64,000 bases of DNA, taken from assembly GCA_965242565.1 (NCBI GenBank), contig OZ251457.1:2418001-2482000 (forward strand). The letters are read 5' to 3'. Made by a program: the position numbers and the translations under genes. The number at the start of each line of letters is the position of its first letter. The first letter of the stretch is position 1. The notes under the pieces are model-generated. The model made no database searches, was not told where the DNA came from, and saw only the letters and a program-made list of their open reading frames with translations. This DNA is from CATQGW01 sp965242565. GTDB taxonomy: Bacteria > Chloroflexota > Dehalococcoidia > Bin125. Of this stretch, positions 16,919-28,488 are shown piece by piece.

Positions 16919-17485
16919 TCAGTATCCGCGGCTGCGTTCTTCGACGATCTTCTCCTGCAGCGCCAGCAGGCCGTCGATCAGCGCCTCCGGGCGCGGCGGG
17001 CAGCCGGGCACGTAGACATCGACCGGCACGATGTTGTCCACGCCCTGCACCACCCGGTCGTACTGCGTGTAGGGACCGCCGTTGGTCGCGCAGGCGCCCA
17101 TCGAGATCACCCACTTCGGGTGCGGCATCTGCTCGTAGAGCAGCTTCACCGCCGGCGCCATCTTCTTCGTCACCGTGCCCGCCACGATCATCACGTCGCT
17201 CTGGCGCGGCGACGGCCAGGGCACGATCCCGAACCGGTCCAGGTCGTGATTCGCCATGTAGGTCGCGATCATCTCGATCGCGCAGCAAGCCAGTCCGAAG
17301 GTCATCGGCCAGAGCGACGACTTCCGCGCCGCCGAGATCAGCGCCTCCGCCGGCGCCTGCATCACCCCCGGCAGCACCACCTTGTAGGGCACGTTCGGCG
17401 GCGTGTCGTCCACCGCCGTCAGGCGCATCGTCTCCGGCGAGATGATCACCGGCGTCGGATCGGGCATCTGCGGTGCGTCGGCCAT
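16919..17485 (-). CDS. nuoB: NADH-quinone oxidoreductase subunit B
   Basis: A 188-residue iron-sulfur subunit carrying cluster N2, the last electron carrier before quinone. The N2 cysteines are all present: the adjacent pair in GLACCAIEM, the one in MGACATNGG and the one in VPGCPPRPE. The region FGIVPWPSPRQSDVMIVAGT is family-typical. An N-terminal extension of ~40 residues precedes the core. It lies ten bases from nuoC and one base after nuoA. Confidence 0.97.
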   Translation of the reverse strand: MADAPQMPDPTPVIISPETMRLTAVDDTPPNVPYKVVLPGVMQAPAEALISAARKSSLWPMTFGLACCAIEMIATYMANHDLDRFGIVPWPSPRQSDVMIVAGTVTKKMAPAVKLLYEQMPHPKWVISMGACATNGGPYTQYDRVVQGVDNIVPVDVYVPGCPPRPEALIDGLLALQEKIVEERSRGY

Positions 17486-17486
17486 C

Positions 17487-17876
17487 TCAGTTGCTCTTCC
17501 ACTCGAACACGCCCTTGCGCCAGGCGTAGGCGAGACCCACCAGCAGCGTGCCGATGAACAGCACCATCTGCCACAACACGGTGCGCCCGATGTCGGACGT
17601 GTCGACCAGCCCGAGGAAGCTCACCGCCCACGGAAAGAGGAAAACCACCTCCACATCGAAGACCAGGAAGAGCAGCGCGTAGGTGTAGTAGCGCACGTGG
17701 ACCTGCGCCCAGTTGCGGCCGATCGGCAGCATCCCGCACTCGTAGACCTGCCCCTTGAGCGCCGTGCGCCGCTGGGGCGCCAGCAGCTTGCTGGCCAGCA
17801 GCGCCGTCAGCACCAGCATGATCCCAACCGGGATCGCGACCAACACCGCGCCGTAATTCTCGAAGAGTTCGGACAC
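17487..17876 (-). CDS. nuoA: NADH-quinone oxidoreductase subunit A
   Basis: A 129-residue membrane subunit with three hydrophobic helices and the signature YECGMLPIGRNWAQVHVRYY, followed by FLVFDVEVVFLFPWA, whose acidic residues line the entry of the E-channel. It is the first gene of the operon A-B-C-D-H-J-K-L-M-N. The 128 bases upstream (17877-18004) probably contain the operon promoter, but I cannot assign boxes there with confidence. Confidence 0.96.
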   Translation of the reverse strand: MSELFENYGAVLVAIPVGIMLVLTALLASKLLAPQRRTALKGQVYECGMLPIGRNWAQVHVRYYTYALLFLVFDVEVVFLFPWAVSFLGLVDTSDIGRTVLWQMVLFIGTLLVGLAYAWRKGVFEWKSN

Positions 17877-18004
17877 GAAGGCCTCGTCGATGGGAATCGG
17901 GCGCGCGCTCCCCTCGCGTGCGCCGCGGGGCGCCTCGACGGGCGCCAGATGGATCGTAGTCGCGCTACTCGCACAGGGTCAATCTGGCCCGCCCGGATCC
18001 GGCC

Positions 18005-18514
18005 TCAGCCAGTCGAATCCGCGCCCGCGCCGACCGCCCGCTCGTAGCGGTACTCCGTCGTCTCGTTCACGTCGTCCAGCTCGCGCTCGCCGCTGCGTTG
18101 GAAGCCGAGCCGCTCGTAAAGCCGGTGCGCGTCCTCGAAGCGCGTGTCGGACCACAGCACCACGCGCTCGCAGCCCGCCCGCCGCGCCCAGCCGATCGCC
18201 TCCTGCATCAACCGCCGCCCGTGGCCCGCGCCGCGCAGCTGCGCGTCGAGGTAGAGGCGGTGGAATTCCGCCGCCGCGCCGTCCTCGATCAGCTCCGCCG
18301 CGATCGAACCCACGATCCGCCGCTCCGCGTCGCGCCCCACCCAGATCGCCCCGCGCGGCTCCGCATAGGGGAAATCGTCGCCCAGCAGGTCCCAAAACTC
18401 CTCCTCGGGGTCCCAGATGAAGCCGTATTCGTCGAACACACGGTGGATCAGATCGATCACCTCAGCCGCTTCGGCGGGGCCGGCCGGCTCAATTTGGACC
18501 ATCTCAGCGCTCAT
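18005..18514 (-). CDS. GNAT-family N-acetyltransferase
   Basis: The start is the ATG at 18514, preceded by AGAGGAAGA at ~7 bases; this gives 169 residues. The acetyl-CoA-binding motif A is clear (LYLDAQLRGAGHGRRLMQEA), followed by ERVVLWSDTRFEDAHRLYER and LGFQRSGERELDD, the usual GNAT C-terminal strands. The protein would transfer an acetyl group to a small molecule or peptide; the acceptor is unknown. It is divergent from the racemase-like gene at 18620, and a triple direct repeat lies between the two starts. Confidence 0.85.
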   Translation of the reverse strand: MSAEMVQIEPAGPAEAAEVIDLIHRVFDEYGFIWDPEEEFWDLLGDDFPYAEPRGAIWVGRDAERRIVGSIAAELIEDGAAAEFHRLYLDAQLRGAGHGRRLMQEAIGWARRAGCERVVLWSDTRFEDAHRLYERLGFQRSGERELDDVNETTEYRYERAVGAGADSTG

Positions 18515-18529
18515 CGCGGTATCTTCCTC

Positions 18530-18564
18530 TGTAGACCGTCTGTAGACCATCGTGTAGATCGTCA
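18530..18564. promoter_or_regulatory. Three tandem TGTAGA-type direct repeats between divergent genes
   Basis: TGTAGACCGTC (18530), TGTAGACCATCG (18541) and TGTAGATCGTCA (18553) follow each other at 11- and 12-base spacing, close to one DNA turn. The block lies 15 bases upstream of the GNAT start and 55 bases upstream of the racemase-like start, where an operator for both genes would sit. The regulator is unknown; its identity as a protein site is inferred. Confidence 0.5.
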
Positions 18565-18619
18565 CGTCAACTGTCGCGCGGACGCATCGGGCGCATCGCG
18601 CGCGGAGGGAGCATCGGAC

Positions 18620-19762
18620 ATGGGACCGCTTGAGGGTATTCGGATCATCGAGTTTCAGGGCATCGGCCCGGGGCCGTTCTGCGGCATGATCCTCTCCGAC
18701 ATGGGCGCCGACATCGTGCGGATCGACCGCGCCGCCAACGTGCCCGCCGAAGCGCCGGCCCAACCGCCCGGCGACCTGCTCGCCCGCGGCCGCCGCTCGA
18801 TCGCCCTCGACCTCAAGAACCCCGAGGGCGTCGAGGTCGCGCTCCAGCTGATCGAGGGCGCCGACGCCCTCTTCGAGGGCTTCCGCCCCGGCGTGATGGA
18901 GCGACTCGGCCTCGGCCCCGACGTTTGCCTCGAGCGCAACCCGCGGCTCGTCTTCGGGCGCATGACCGGCTGGGGCCAGGAAGGCCCCTACGCGCAGATG
19001 GCCGGGCACGACATCAACTACATCGCGCTGGCCGGCGCGCTCGCCCCAATCGCCCGCAAGGGACAGGCTCCCGTGCCGCCGCTCAACCTCGTCGGCGACT
19101 TCGGCGGCGGCGGCATGTACCTCGCCGTCGGCATGCTCGGCGCCCTGCTCGAAGCCCAGCGCACCGGCAAGGGGCAGGTCGTCGACGCCGCCATGGTCGA
19201 CGGCGCAAGCTCCCTGATCACCTCCGTCCACGCCGGGCTCGCCTCCGGCTTCTGGAACCGCGGGCGCGCCTCCAACGTGCTCGACACCGGTGCCCACTAC
19301 TACGACGCCTACGAGACGCTCGACGGCAAATACATCGCGCTCGGCTCCATCGAGCCGCAGTTCTACGCCGAGCTGCTCGAACTGACCGGACTCGAAGGCG
19401 AGCCGCTGCCGCCCCAGAACGACCGCACCCGCTGGCCCGAAATGAAGGAGCGCGTCGCCGCCATCGTGCGCACCAAAACCCGCGCCGAGTGGGAGGCCGT
19501 CTTCGAAGGCAGCGACGTCTGCTTCGGCCCTGTGCTCGAACCCTGGGAAGCCCCCGAGCACCCGCACGCCAAGGCCCGCGGCGCATTCCAGGAGGTCGCC
19601 GGCGTCGTGCAGCCCGGCCCCGCCCCCCGCTTCAGCCGTACCGAAAGCGAAATCCAGGGTCCGCCCGCCCACCCCGGCCAGCACACCGACGAAATCCTCA
19701 GCGAACTCAACATCAACGGCGCAAAGGCGGAATCCCTAAAATCCTGCGGCGCCGTCCGCTGA
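18620..19762 (+). CDS. CaiB/BaiF-family CoA transferase, alpha-methylacyl-CoA racemase-like
   Basis: The start is the ATG at 18620 after GGAGGGA; the protein has 380 residues, the AMACR length. It begins with the family fold GPLEGIRIIEFQGIGPGPFC, then GMILSDMGADIVRIDR. Key segments are LARGRRSIALDLKNPEG and GRMTGWGQEGPYAQMAGHDI, with His130 at the position of the catalytic His of the mycobacterial racemase, and NLVGDFGGGGMYLAVGML, with an Asp near 160 matching its catalytic Asp. It should epimerise 2-methyl-branched acyl-CoA esters in branched-chain fatty acid or sterol side-chain degradation. A CoA-transferase role in the same superfamily is less likely, because the His/Asp pair and the GHDINY motif fit racemases. 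Confidence 0.87.
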   Translation: MGPLEGIRIIEFQGIGPGPFCGMILSDMGADIVRIDRAANVPAEAPAQPPGDLLARGRRSIALDLKNPEGVEVALQLIEGADALFEGFRPGVMERLGLGPDVCLERNPRLVFGRMTGWGQEGPYAQMAGHDINYIALAGALAPIARKGQAPVPPLNLVGDFGGGGMYLAVGMLGALLEAQRTGKGQVVDAAMVDGASSLITSVHAGLASGFWNRGRASNVLDTGAHYYDAYETLDGKYIALGSIEPQFYAELLELTGLEGEPLPPQNDRTRWPEMKERVAAIVRTKTRAEWEAVFEGSDVCFGPVLEPWEAPEHPHAKARGAFQEVAGVVQPGPAPRFSRTESEIQGPPAHPGQHTDEILSELNINGAKAESLKSCGAVR

Positions 19763-19781
19763 GCAGGCAAGAGGCCGACCA

Positions 19782-20951
19782 ATGAGCGACCGCATCTACG
19801 TCGAGACCAACACGGGCGAGCTGCGCGCGACCGATGAGACGCCGTTCGTCGACGAGGACGAACTGCAACACCTGATCGCGGCGAACCCCGAACTGCTCGG
19901 CGGCGAGCAGATCGACGAGGACGAAGCAAAGCGCTGGGTCCTGATCAAACGCGAACAACCGGTGTTGCCCGACGAGGACGCCGCGGGCTGGTGGTCGCTG
20001 GATCACCTGTTCGTGGACCAGGACGCCGTACTCACGCTGGTCGAGTGCAAGCGCGGCTCGAACACCGAGCTACGCCGTAAGGTCGTGGCGCAGATGCTGG
20101 ACTACGCAGCGCACTCCAGATTCTGGAAAGCCGCTGATCTTCGAGAGGAGTTCGAAAGCGGGCATGAGTCGGAAGCGAACGCGCAAGAAGCGCTCGCGCG
20201 TCTACTGGCGAAGTCTCCCGACGAGATCGACATCGGCGAAGTTGATGAGTTCTGGACGCGCGTGCAAACGAACCTTGAGGCGCGCCGTATCCGCCTGCTG
20301 TTCGTTGCCGACGACATCCCCGATGCGCTCGTCAACATCATCAGGTTTCTCAACGAGAAGATGCCCGACATCGACGTGCTGGCCGTGCAGATCAAGCGCT
20401 ACAAGGGTGAGCTCGCACCCACGACCTACGTTCCCCGCATCATTGGCCAGGACGGCAGCGCCGAGCATCGCGGCGCTGGTTCCACGGCCAGGCTATCTCC
20501 GGAAAATCTCCTCGACAGCATTCCCGCCGGCAGTGAACGAGACGCAGCGGCGAAATTGCTCAGCCGCGCTGAAGCTGCCGGAGCCCACATTGACCCACAG
20601 ACACGGTGTGTCGTCATCAAAGATCGCGACTGCCCAGCTTGGAAAAAGTGGCTTTCGCTGATTTGGTTGAACCCGCCACCGTCGGCTGCACAGGGACGAG
20701 GCACGGGCAAGAACGCCTCGTTTGGGGCGCAGAAAGACGACAAGCATCCGGCGGCGCTTCGCGCCGTGCTGGACGACTGGATCGAACACATCCGCAACTA
20801 CGCAGACGCCGAAGATCAGGGCTACCAGTGGGCGGACATGTTCGCCCTCACCTACGGCCAGCTCGCTGAGCACATTGATGAAATCGTCCTCAAGTTCGAA
20901 CAGGTCATCAACGAGTTGAAGGCTCTCGAGCCAGAACCAGAACCCGAGTAA
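19782..20951 (+). CDS. PD-(D/E)XK nuclease-like protein (NucS/DUF91-type core)
   Basis: A 389-residue protein. The N-terminal ~110 residues have a restriction-endonuclease-like core: helix EDELQHLIAANPELL, then WSLDHLFVDQDAVLTLVECK with Asp74 and the E88-C89-K90 catalytic triplet, and a following helix LRRKVVAQMLDYAAH. NucS/DUF91 nucleases share this layout. Residues ~160-220 (RRIRLLFVADDIPDALVNII, then IDVLAVQIKRY) form another alpha/beta region, and the C-terminus is charged, ending in Glu/Pro repeats. Function in defence or mismatch-type repair is inferred only. The gene is 19 bases after the racemase-like gene, and its base composition looks less GC-rich than its neighbours, suggesting transfer. 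Confidence 0.72.
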   Translation: MSDRIYVETNTGELRATDETPFVDEDELQHLIAANPELLGGEQIDEDEAKRWVLIKREQPVLPDEDAAGWWSLDHLFVDQDAVLTLVECKRGSNTELRRKVVAQMLDYAAHSRFWKAADLREEFESGHESEANAQEALARLLAKSPDEIDIGEVDEFWTRVQTNLEARRIRLLFVADDIPDALVNIIRFLNEKMPDIDVLAVQIKRYKGELAPTTYVPRIIGQDGSAEHRGAGSTARLSPENLLDSIPAGSERDAAAKLLSRAEAAGAHIDPQTRCVVIKDRDCPAWKKWLSLIWLNPPPSAAQGRGTGKNASFGAQKDDKHPAALRAVLDDWIEHIRNYADAEDQGYQWADMFALTYGQLAEHIDEIVLKFEQVINELKALEPEPEPE

Positions 20952-20966
20952 GCCTGCGGACAGAGT

Positions 20967-21851
20967 CTACTCGTCAATCTCAATCAAAATCCGGCAGTGG
21001 TCGCTCGGCCCCCACTCCTCAACACCGTTGAGCGCACGAGCGCGAATCGACTCGTGAAACCCGCGCGAGGCGAAGACGTAGTCGAGCTGTCGCTGCGCAT
21101 CGAGCGGCGTTTTGACATTCACTCCGCTCGCTGCACCGTCGCGGTCGTAGTGGGTTGGGACATTGCGAGTGTTCGCTGGTACGCCCTTTGGCGATTCAGC
21201 GGACAGTCGGCCGTTGGGATGTTGCGGTCCGAGGAACTCAAGGTCGAGCGAAGCCATCCGATCCCAAATGATCCGATTTCTTCTCGCGCCTTCCCGGCCG
21301 CCGTCGCCGGTCAGCCCATAGAGGGTATTCAGGTCGCCAGCCGCAAGGACGCGGTGTCCGACATGTCTCGATCCGGATCGATCAAGGGAGGCTGTGAACG
21401 CCGACAGATCGGAGACGATGCGATGCATTGAAGCGTCGGGGTAGACGGAGATCGAGCCTCTCGCGAGCGGGTGCTTCTTGACATTGCGGGCGTACATCGA
21501 GACGGCGATGAACGGCGCGCCGTCAGCCGGCGTGACCCGAGCCGCCGCGATAGTCCGGCGATCGCTCACCGCAATCTCCGCAGCGCCGATCTCGGAATTC
21601 TCGGCTGTCACCGGGGTGAACCACTCAACTTCCACACGGTCCGAGAGTTTGACAACCATCGGCGGGCGCTGCCTCACCGGGTCATCCCAGGAAGTCGGAC
21701 CCAGCGCTACCTCGTCCGCGATGCCCGGCAGCGGCTCGGCCGCATCCTGAAGCAGTGCGACATCGGCTCCTGTTTCCTGGAGGACACGCCACGTCTGATC
21801 CCGCCCGTGCCTGTTTCCGCCGTCCATGTTCCAGGACACGACCGTGATCAC
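20967..21851 (-). CDS. Endonuclease/exonuclease/phosphatase-family protein
   Basis: I place the start at the GTG at 21851, because only this includes the first strand of the fold (ITVVSWNMDGG). It overlaps the valS stop as GTGA, indicating translational coupling. The 294 residues carry the EEP landmarks: VVSWN with the catalytic Asn, VALLQDA, where the usual LQE metal-binding Glu is an Asp, AGDLNTLYG, and the terminal GPSDHCRILIEI with the active-site Asp-His. Family members cut nucleic acids or phosphoesters with a divalent metal. The segment LDAQRQLDYVFAS is typical of the C-terminal half. The substrate is unknown. The stretch looks less GC-rich than valS. Confidence 0.82.
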   Translation of the reverse strand: MITVVSWNMDGGNRHGRDQTWRVLQETGADVALLQDAAEPLPGIADEVALGPTSWDDPVRQRPPMVVKLSDRVEVEWFTPVTAENSEIGAAEIAVSDRRTIAAARVTPADGAPFIAVSMYARNVKKHPLARGSISVYPDASMHRIVSDLSAFTASLDRSGSRHVGHRVLAAGDLNTLYGLTGDGGREGARRNRIIWDRMASLDLEFLGPQHPNGRLSAESPKGVPANTRNVPTHYDRDGAASGVNVKTPLDAQRQLDYVFASRGFHESIRARALNGVEEWGPSDHCRILIEIDE

Positions 21852-24616
21852 CCCAGGCTCCCAATCCGCTCCGCCAGCAGCGCCCGCTGACGCTTGAGCT
21901 CCGCTGCCAGCTCCTCCGCCTGACGCACCACCTGCGCCGGCGCCTTGCTGCGGAACCCCTCGTTGGCCAGCTTCGCCTCCGCGCCCTTCAGCCGGCCCTC
22001 CACCTGCCCCAACTCCTTCTGCAAGCGGGCGCGCTCCTGCGCCAGATCCACCAGCCCACCGAGCGGAATCACCACCTCCGCGTCGGCCAGCACCGCCGAC
22101 GCGATCTGCTCGGTCGGCGCGGCGCCGCGCTCCGCCGCGATGTGCAGCGGACGGCTGCGCGCCAACACCTCCACGGCCGGCGCGGCGGCGCTGATCGCGC
22201 CGCGCAGCGGCTCCGCGCAAACCACCCAGCTCTCCACCCAGCGCCCCGCCTGCACATTGTAGTCGGCCCGCGTCTGGCGCACCGCCCGGACGATCTCCTG
22301 CACCGCGCCGAACTGCGCCTCCGCCTCCGCGTCCCGCACCCCGTCGCCCGGTTGCGGATAGCGCGCCGCGATCAACGCCTCCCCGTCCCTGTTGGGCAGA
22401 CGCTGCCAGAGCGCCTCGGTGATGAACGGCATCCACGGATGCAGCAGCCGCAGCCCGCAATCGAGCACCCGCGCCAGCACCGGCAGCGGCGACGCATCGC
22501 CCGCCCGCAGACGCACCTTGCTGGCCTCCACATACCAGTCGAAGAACTCGTTCCAGAGAAAATCCTGAATCTGCCGCCCCGCCTCGCCCAGCTGGAACTG
22601 CGTCAGCAGTTCGTCCACGTTGGCCACCACCGCCTCCAGCCGCGAGAGGATCCAGCGATCCTCCAGCGGCGCGCCCGACAGATCGGCCTGTGCCAAGCCG
22701 ACTTCGCCCCCCGCCGCCGCGATCTCGCCCAGCACGAAGCGCGCCCCGTTCCACAGCTTGTTGGCGAAATTGCGCGAGCCCTCCAGCCGCTCATCGGTCA
22801 GCCGCATGTCGTTGCCCGGCGTCGAGCCGGTCGCCAGCGTAAAGCGCAGCGCGTCCATCCCGTACTGCTCCGCCTTGTCCAGCGGATCGACCACGTTGTC
22901 CAGACTCTTGCTCATCTTGCGGCCCTCGGCGTCGCGCACCAGACCGTGCAGATAAACCGTCCGGAACGGCGCGGGGCCGATGTTGTAGCAGCCCAACATG
23001 ATCATCCGCGCCACCCAGAAAAACAGGATGTCGTAGCCCGTCTCCATCACGCTCGAGGGGTAGAAACGCGCCAGATCCTCGCTCTCGTCCGGCCAGCCCA
23101 GCGTCGAATGCGTCCACAGCCCGCTCGAAAACCAGGTGTCGAGCACATCCGGATCCTGGATCAGATCCGCGCCGCCGCAGCGCGGGCAGACCTGCGGATC
23201 CTCGTGGGCGACGATCGGCTCCGCGCCCTCATCGATCGTGATCTCCCCGTCTTCGGCCGGGATGATCGCCTCCGCGTCGCACGCACGGCAGTACCAGGCC
23301 GGGATGCGGTGCCCCCACCACAGCTGCCGCGAGATGCACCACGGGCGGATGTTCTCCATCCACTGCAGATAGACGGCGGTCGAACGCTCGGGCACGATCC
23401 GCACCTCGCCCTCGCGCACCACCCGCGCCGCCGCCGCCGCCAGCTCCGTCGTGTCCACGAACCACTGATTGGAGACCAGCGGCTCCACCGCCACCCCGCT
23501 GCGCTGCGAATGCCCCACGTTGTGCCGGTGCGCCTCGGTGCGCACCAGATAGCCGTCCTCCGCCAGATGCTCGACGATCCGCTCGCGCGCCTCGTCGCGA
23601 TCCATCCCCACATAGATGCCGCCCTCGGCCGTGATCGAGCCATCCCAGTCCACCGCGCGGAGCGGTTCCAGACCGTGCCGCTCGCCGATCTCGAAGTCCA
23701 GCTGATCGTGCCCCGGCGTGATCTTCAGCGCGCCCGTCCCGAACTCCGGATCCACCGCCGCGTCGGCCACGATCGGCAGCAGCCGCTCGAAACCGCGCAG
23801 CGGCAGCCGCACCAGCCGCCCGTGATGCGGCTGCCAGCGCTCGTCGTCCGGATGCACCGCAATCGCCACATCGGCCGGGATCGTCTCCGGCCGCGTCGTC
23901 GCGATCGTCACCCCGCCCGCATCTTCACCAGCCAGGTCGCCGACCAACTCATTGCCCTGCTCATCCACGAACGGGTAGCGCACATGCCAGAGATGCCCCT
24001 CGCTCTCCTGGTACTCCACCTCCACATCGGAGAGCGCCGTCATCATCTGCGGATCCCAGTTGATGATCCGCGCGCCGCGGTAGATGCGCCCGTCGTTGAA
24101 CAGATCGACGAACGTCTTGCGCACTGCGCGGCGCGGCGTGTCGTCGAGCGTGAAGACGGAGCGATTCCAGTCGCACGACGCCCCCATTCGCCGCGCCTGA
24201 TCCTCGATCCGCGAGCGGTAGCGGTGAACCCACTGCCAAACCCGCTCCACAAAGGCCTCGCGCCCCAGGTCGTGGCGCGTCTCGCCCTCCCGCGCCAACT
24301 GCTGCTCCACCACGCTCTGCGTCGCGATCCCCGCGTGATCCACGCCCGGCAGCCAGAGCGTCGGATCGCCCAGCATCCGGTGCCAGCGCGTCAGCGCGTC
24401 CTCAATCGTCAGCGTGATCGCGTGGCCCAGATGCAGCGCGCCCGTCACGTTCGGCGGCGGCATGATGATCGTGAACGGCTCGCGCCCCTCCCCGGAATCG
24501 GCCGGCGGCGCAAACCAGCCGCCCTCCTCCCAAAAGCGGTAGATCGACTCCTCATACGCCTGCGGGTCGTAGGCCGGCGGCAGCGGTTCGGCGGATTCGC
24601 GTTGGTCTGTGGTCAC
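21848..24616 (-). CDS. valS: Valyl-tRNA synthetase
   Basis: A class I synthetase that charges tRNA-Val. I chose the GTG at 24616 because GGAG stands seven bases before it; an ATG at 24697 would add 27 residues unlike the family. The protein has 922 residues. The HIGH motif is PPNVTGALHLGHAI near the N-terminus, and the KMSKS loop is GRKMSKSLDNVVDPLD. The zinc-like pair CRACDAEAI and CPRCGGADL lies in the catalytic insert, and the editing domain is recognisable by TTRPETIPADVAIAVHPDD. The C-terminal coiled coil (RLQKELGQVEGRLKGAEAKL) is the ValRS tRNA-contacting arm. Confidence 0.97.
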   Translation of the reverse strand: MTTDQRESAEPLPPAYDPQAYEESIYRFWEEGGWFAPPADSGEGREPFTIIMPPPNVTGALHLGHAITLTIEDALTRWHRMLGDPTLWLPGVDHAGIATQSVVEQQLAREGETRHDLGREAFVERVWQWVHRYRSRIEDQARRMGASCDWNRSVFTLDDTPRRAVRKTFVDLFNDGRIYRGARIINWDPQMMTALSDVEVEYQESEGHLWHVRYPFVDEQGNELVGDLAGEDAGGVTIATTRPETIPADVAIAVHPDDERWQPHHGRLVRLPLRGFERLLPIVADAAVDPEFGTGALKITPGHDQLDFEIGERHGLEPLRAVDWDGSITAEGGIYVGMDRDEARERIVEHLAEDGYLVRTEAHRHNVGHSQRSGVAVEPLVSNQWFVDTTELAAAAARVVREGEVRIVPERSTAVYLQWMENIRPWCISRQLWWGHRIPAWYCRACDAEAIIPAEDGEITIDEGAEPIVAHEDPQVCPRCGGADLIQDPDVLDTWFSSGLWTHSTLGWPDESEDLARFYPSSVMETGYDILFFWVARMIMLGCYNIGPAPFRTVYLHGLVRDAEGRKMSKSLDNVVDPLDKAEQYGMDALRFTLATGSTPGNDMRLTDERLEGSRNFANKLWNGARFVLGEIAAAGGEVGLAQADLSGAPLEDRWILSRLEAVVANVDELLTQFQLGEAGRQIQDFLWNEFFDWYVEASKVRLRAGDASPLPVLARVLDCGLRLLHPWMPFITEALWQRLPNRDGEALIAARYPQPGDGVRDAEAEAQFGAVQEIVRAVRQTRADYNVQAGRWVESWVVCAEPLRGAISAAAPAVEVLARSRPLHIAAERGAAPTEQIASAVLADAEVVIPLGGLVDLAQERARLQKELGQVEGRLKGAEAKLANEGFRSKAPAQVVRQAEELAAELKRQRALLAERIGSLG

Positions 24617-24717
24617 GATCTGCTCCAGGTCGGCGTCCACCCGCGCGGGTGGGCGAATGCAGTGCGGCGAGAGAGGAAATTCGGGCCCGACCGGCACGCT
24701 CAGCGCGCCCGCCGGAC

Positions 24718-25595
24718 CTAGCCTACGGCGACGACGACGGAATCAATCACATCCGCCGCGCGCGGCTGCTCGGCGGCCTGCGCGCCTCGTTCGTTCCGTC
24801 CGTTCCGCCCATCCCGCTCAGCGCGGAACCCACGCCGGCGGGCGGCCAGCTCGAGCTCGCGCAGCATGTCCAGCCCGCGCCGCGTATCGCTCGCCACCCG
24901 CGCCGGATCCTGACGCTCCACCCGGCTGCGGAAGAGCCAGTAGGTGAACGCCTGCCATTCCGGCTGCGTAATCCGCTCGGTCTGCGGACGCTCGCTCTGT
25001 TCGCGGAAGTCGCGCAGCAGCTCGTCCTGCGTCGCGCCGTAAATGCGCGCGTGCGCGTCGCGTTCGAGATCGCGGCGCACATGGCTGAACGAAACGCCGC
25101 CGCTCTCCTTCTGCAGCGCCCGCTCCACCGCCAGCTGCAACGCCTGCTCCACCCGCACCCCGTAGAGAAAGTTGAGATGCGCCCAATACTTGGCCGGGCC
25201 GATCCGCTCCTGAAACTCATCCTCGCTCAGCGTCTGCGGCGGCGTCTCGTCCGCCAGCAGCGCCTCCACCTCCTCAGACGGCAGCAGCCCGGGCGGCATC
25301 GCGTCGCAGAGCCGCTCACAGAGCAGCAGCCAGTCGAACGCCTCGCGCTCAATCAGATAGACGTACTCCCGCCCGTCAACCAGCTCGCGCGGGATGTCCC
25401 AGCGCCGAATCGCGTCGAGCAGAGCGTCGAACCAGGGCTGCCCGGCCCGCAGCGCCAGCTCGAACGCGATCAGGTAGGAGTCCGCATCCAACGCCGTCGG
25501 CGGCAGCGCCTGATCGTCCTCGTCTTCGACGATCTCCGCGAAGCCGGCGCCCCGCAGGGCCTCCGCTGCCTCGCGGTCGAAGATGTTCGGGGTCT

Positions 25596-25617
<22 letters not shown>
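24718..25617 (-). CDS. Conserved-looking helical protein of unknown function
   Basis: I do not recognise a family. The ATG at 25617 lies within the last codons of secA (22-base overlap), so translation is probably coupled. The 299-residue protein is acidic and mostly helical (DADSYLIAFELALRAGQPWF, REYVYLIEREAFDWLLLCER, YWAHLNFLYGVRVEQALQLA). A charged C-terminal quarter ends in a low-complexity Arg/Gly/Asn/Glu segment and a hydrophobic tail (VIDSVVVAVG). There is no signal peptide, so it should be cytoplasmic. Its position after secA and before valS suggests co-expression but gives no function. Confidence 0.65.
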
Positions 25618-28379
<2,762 letters not shown>

Positions 28380-28488
28380 CAGCCCATTCCCCCAAAGCAG
28401 CGCCCCATCCAGGCGCGCAGATAGCTTTACCATACCGCGCCGCCCCGCAAAGCGTCGCCGTTGCCTGAGTTGTCCGCAGCGGATCGCC

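Noticed and set aside
18098..18619. N-terminal extension of the racemase-like protein and of the GNAT protein into each other's coding region
   Set aside because: The extensions lack family sequence; good ribosome-binding sites stand before the ATGs at 18620 and 18514.
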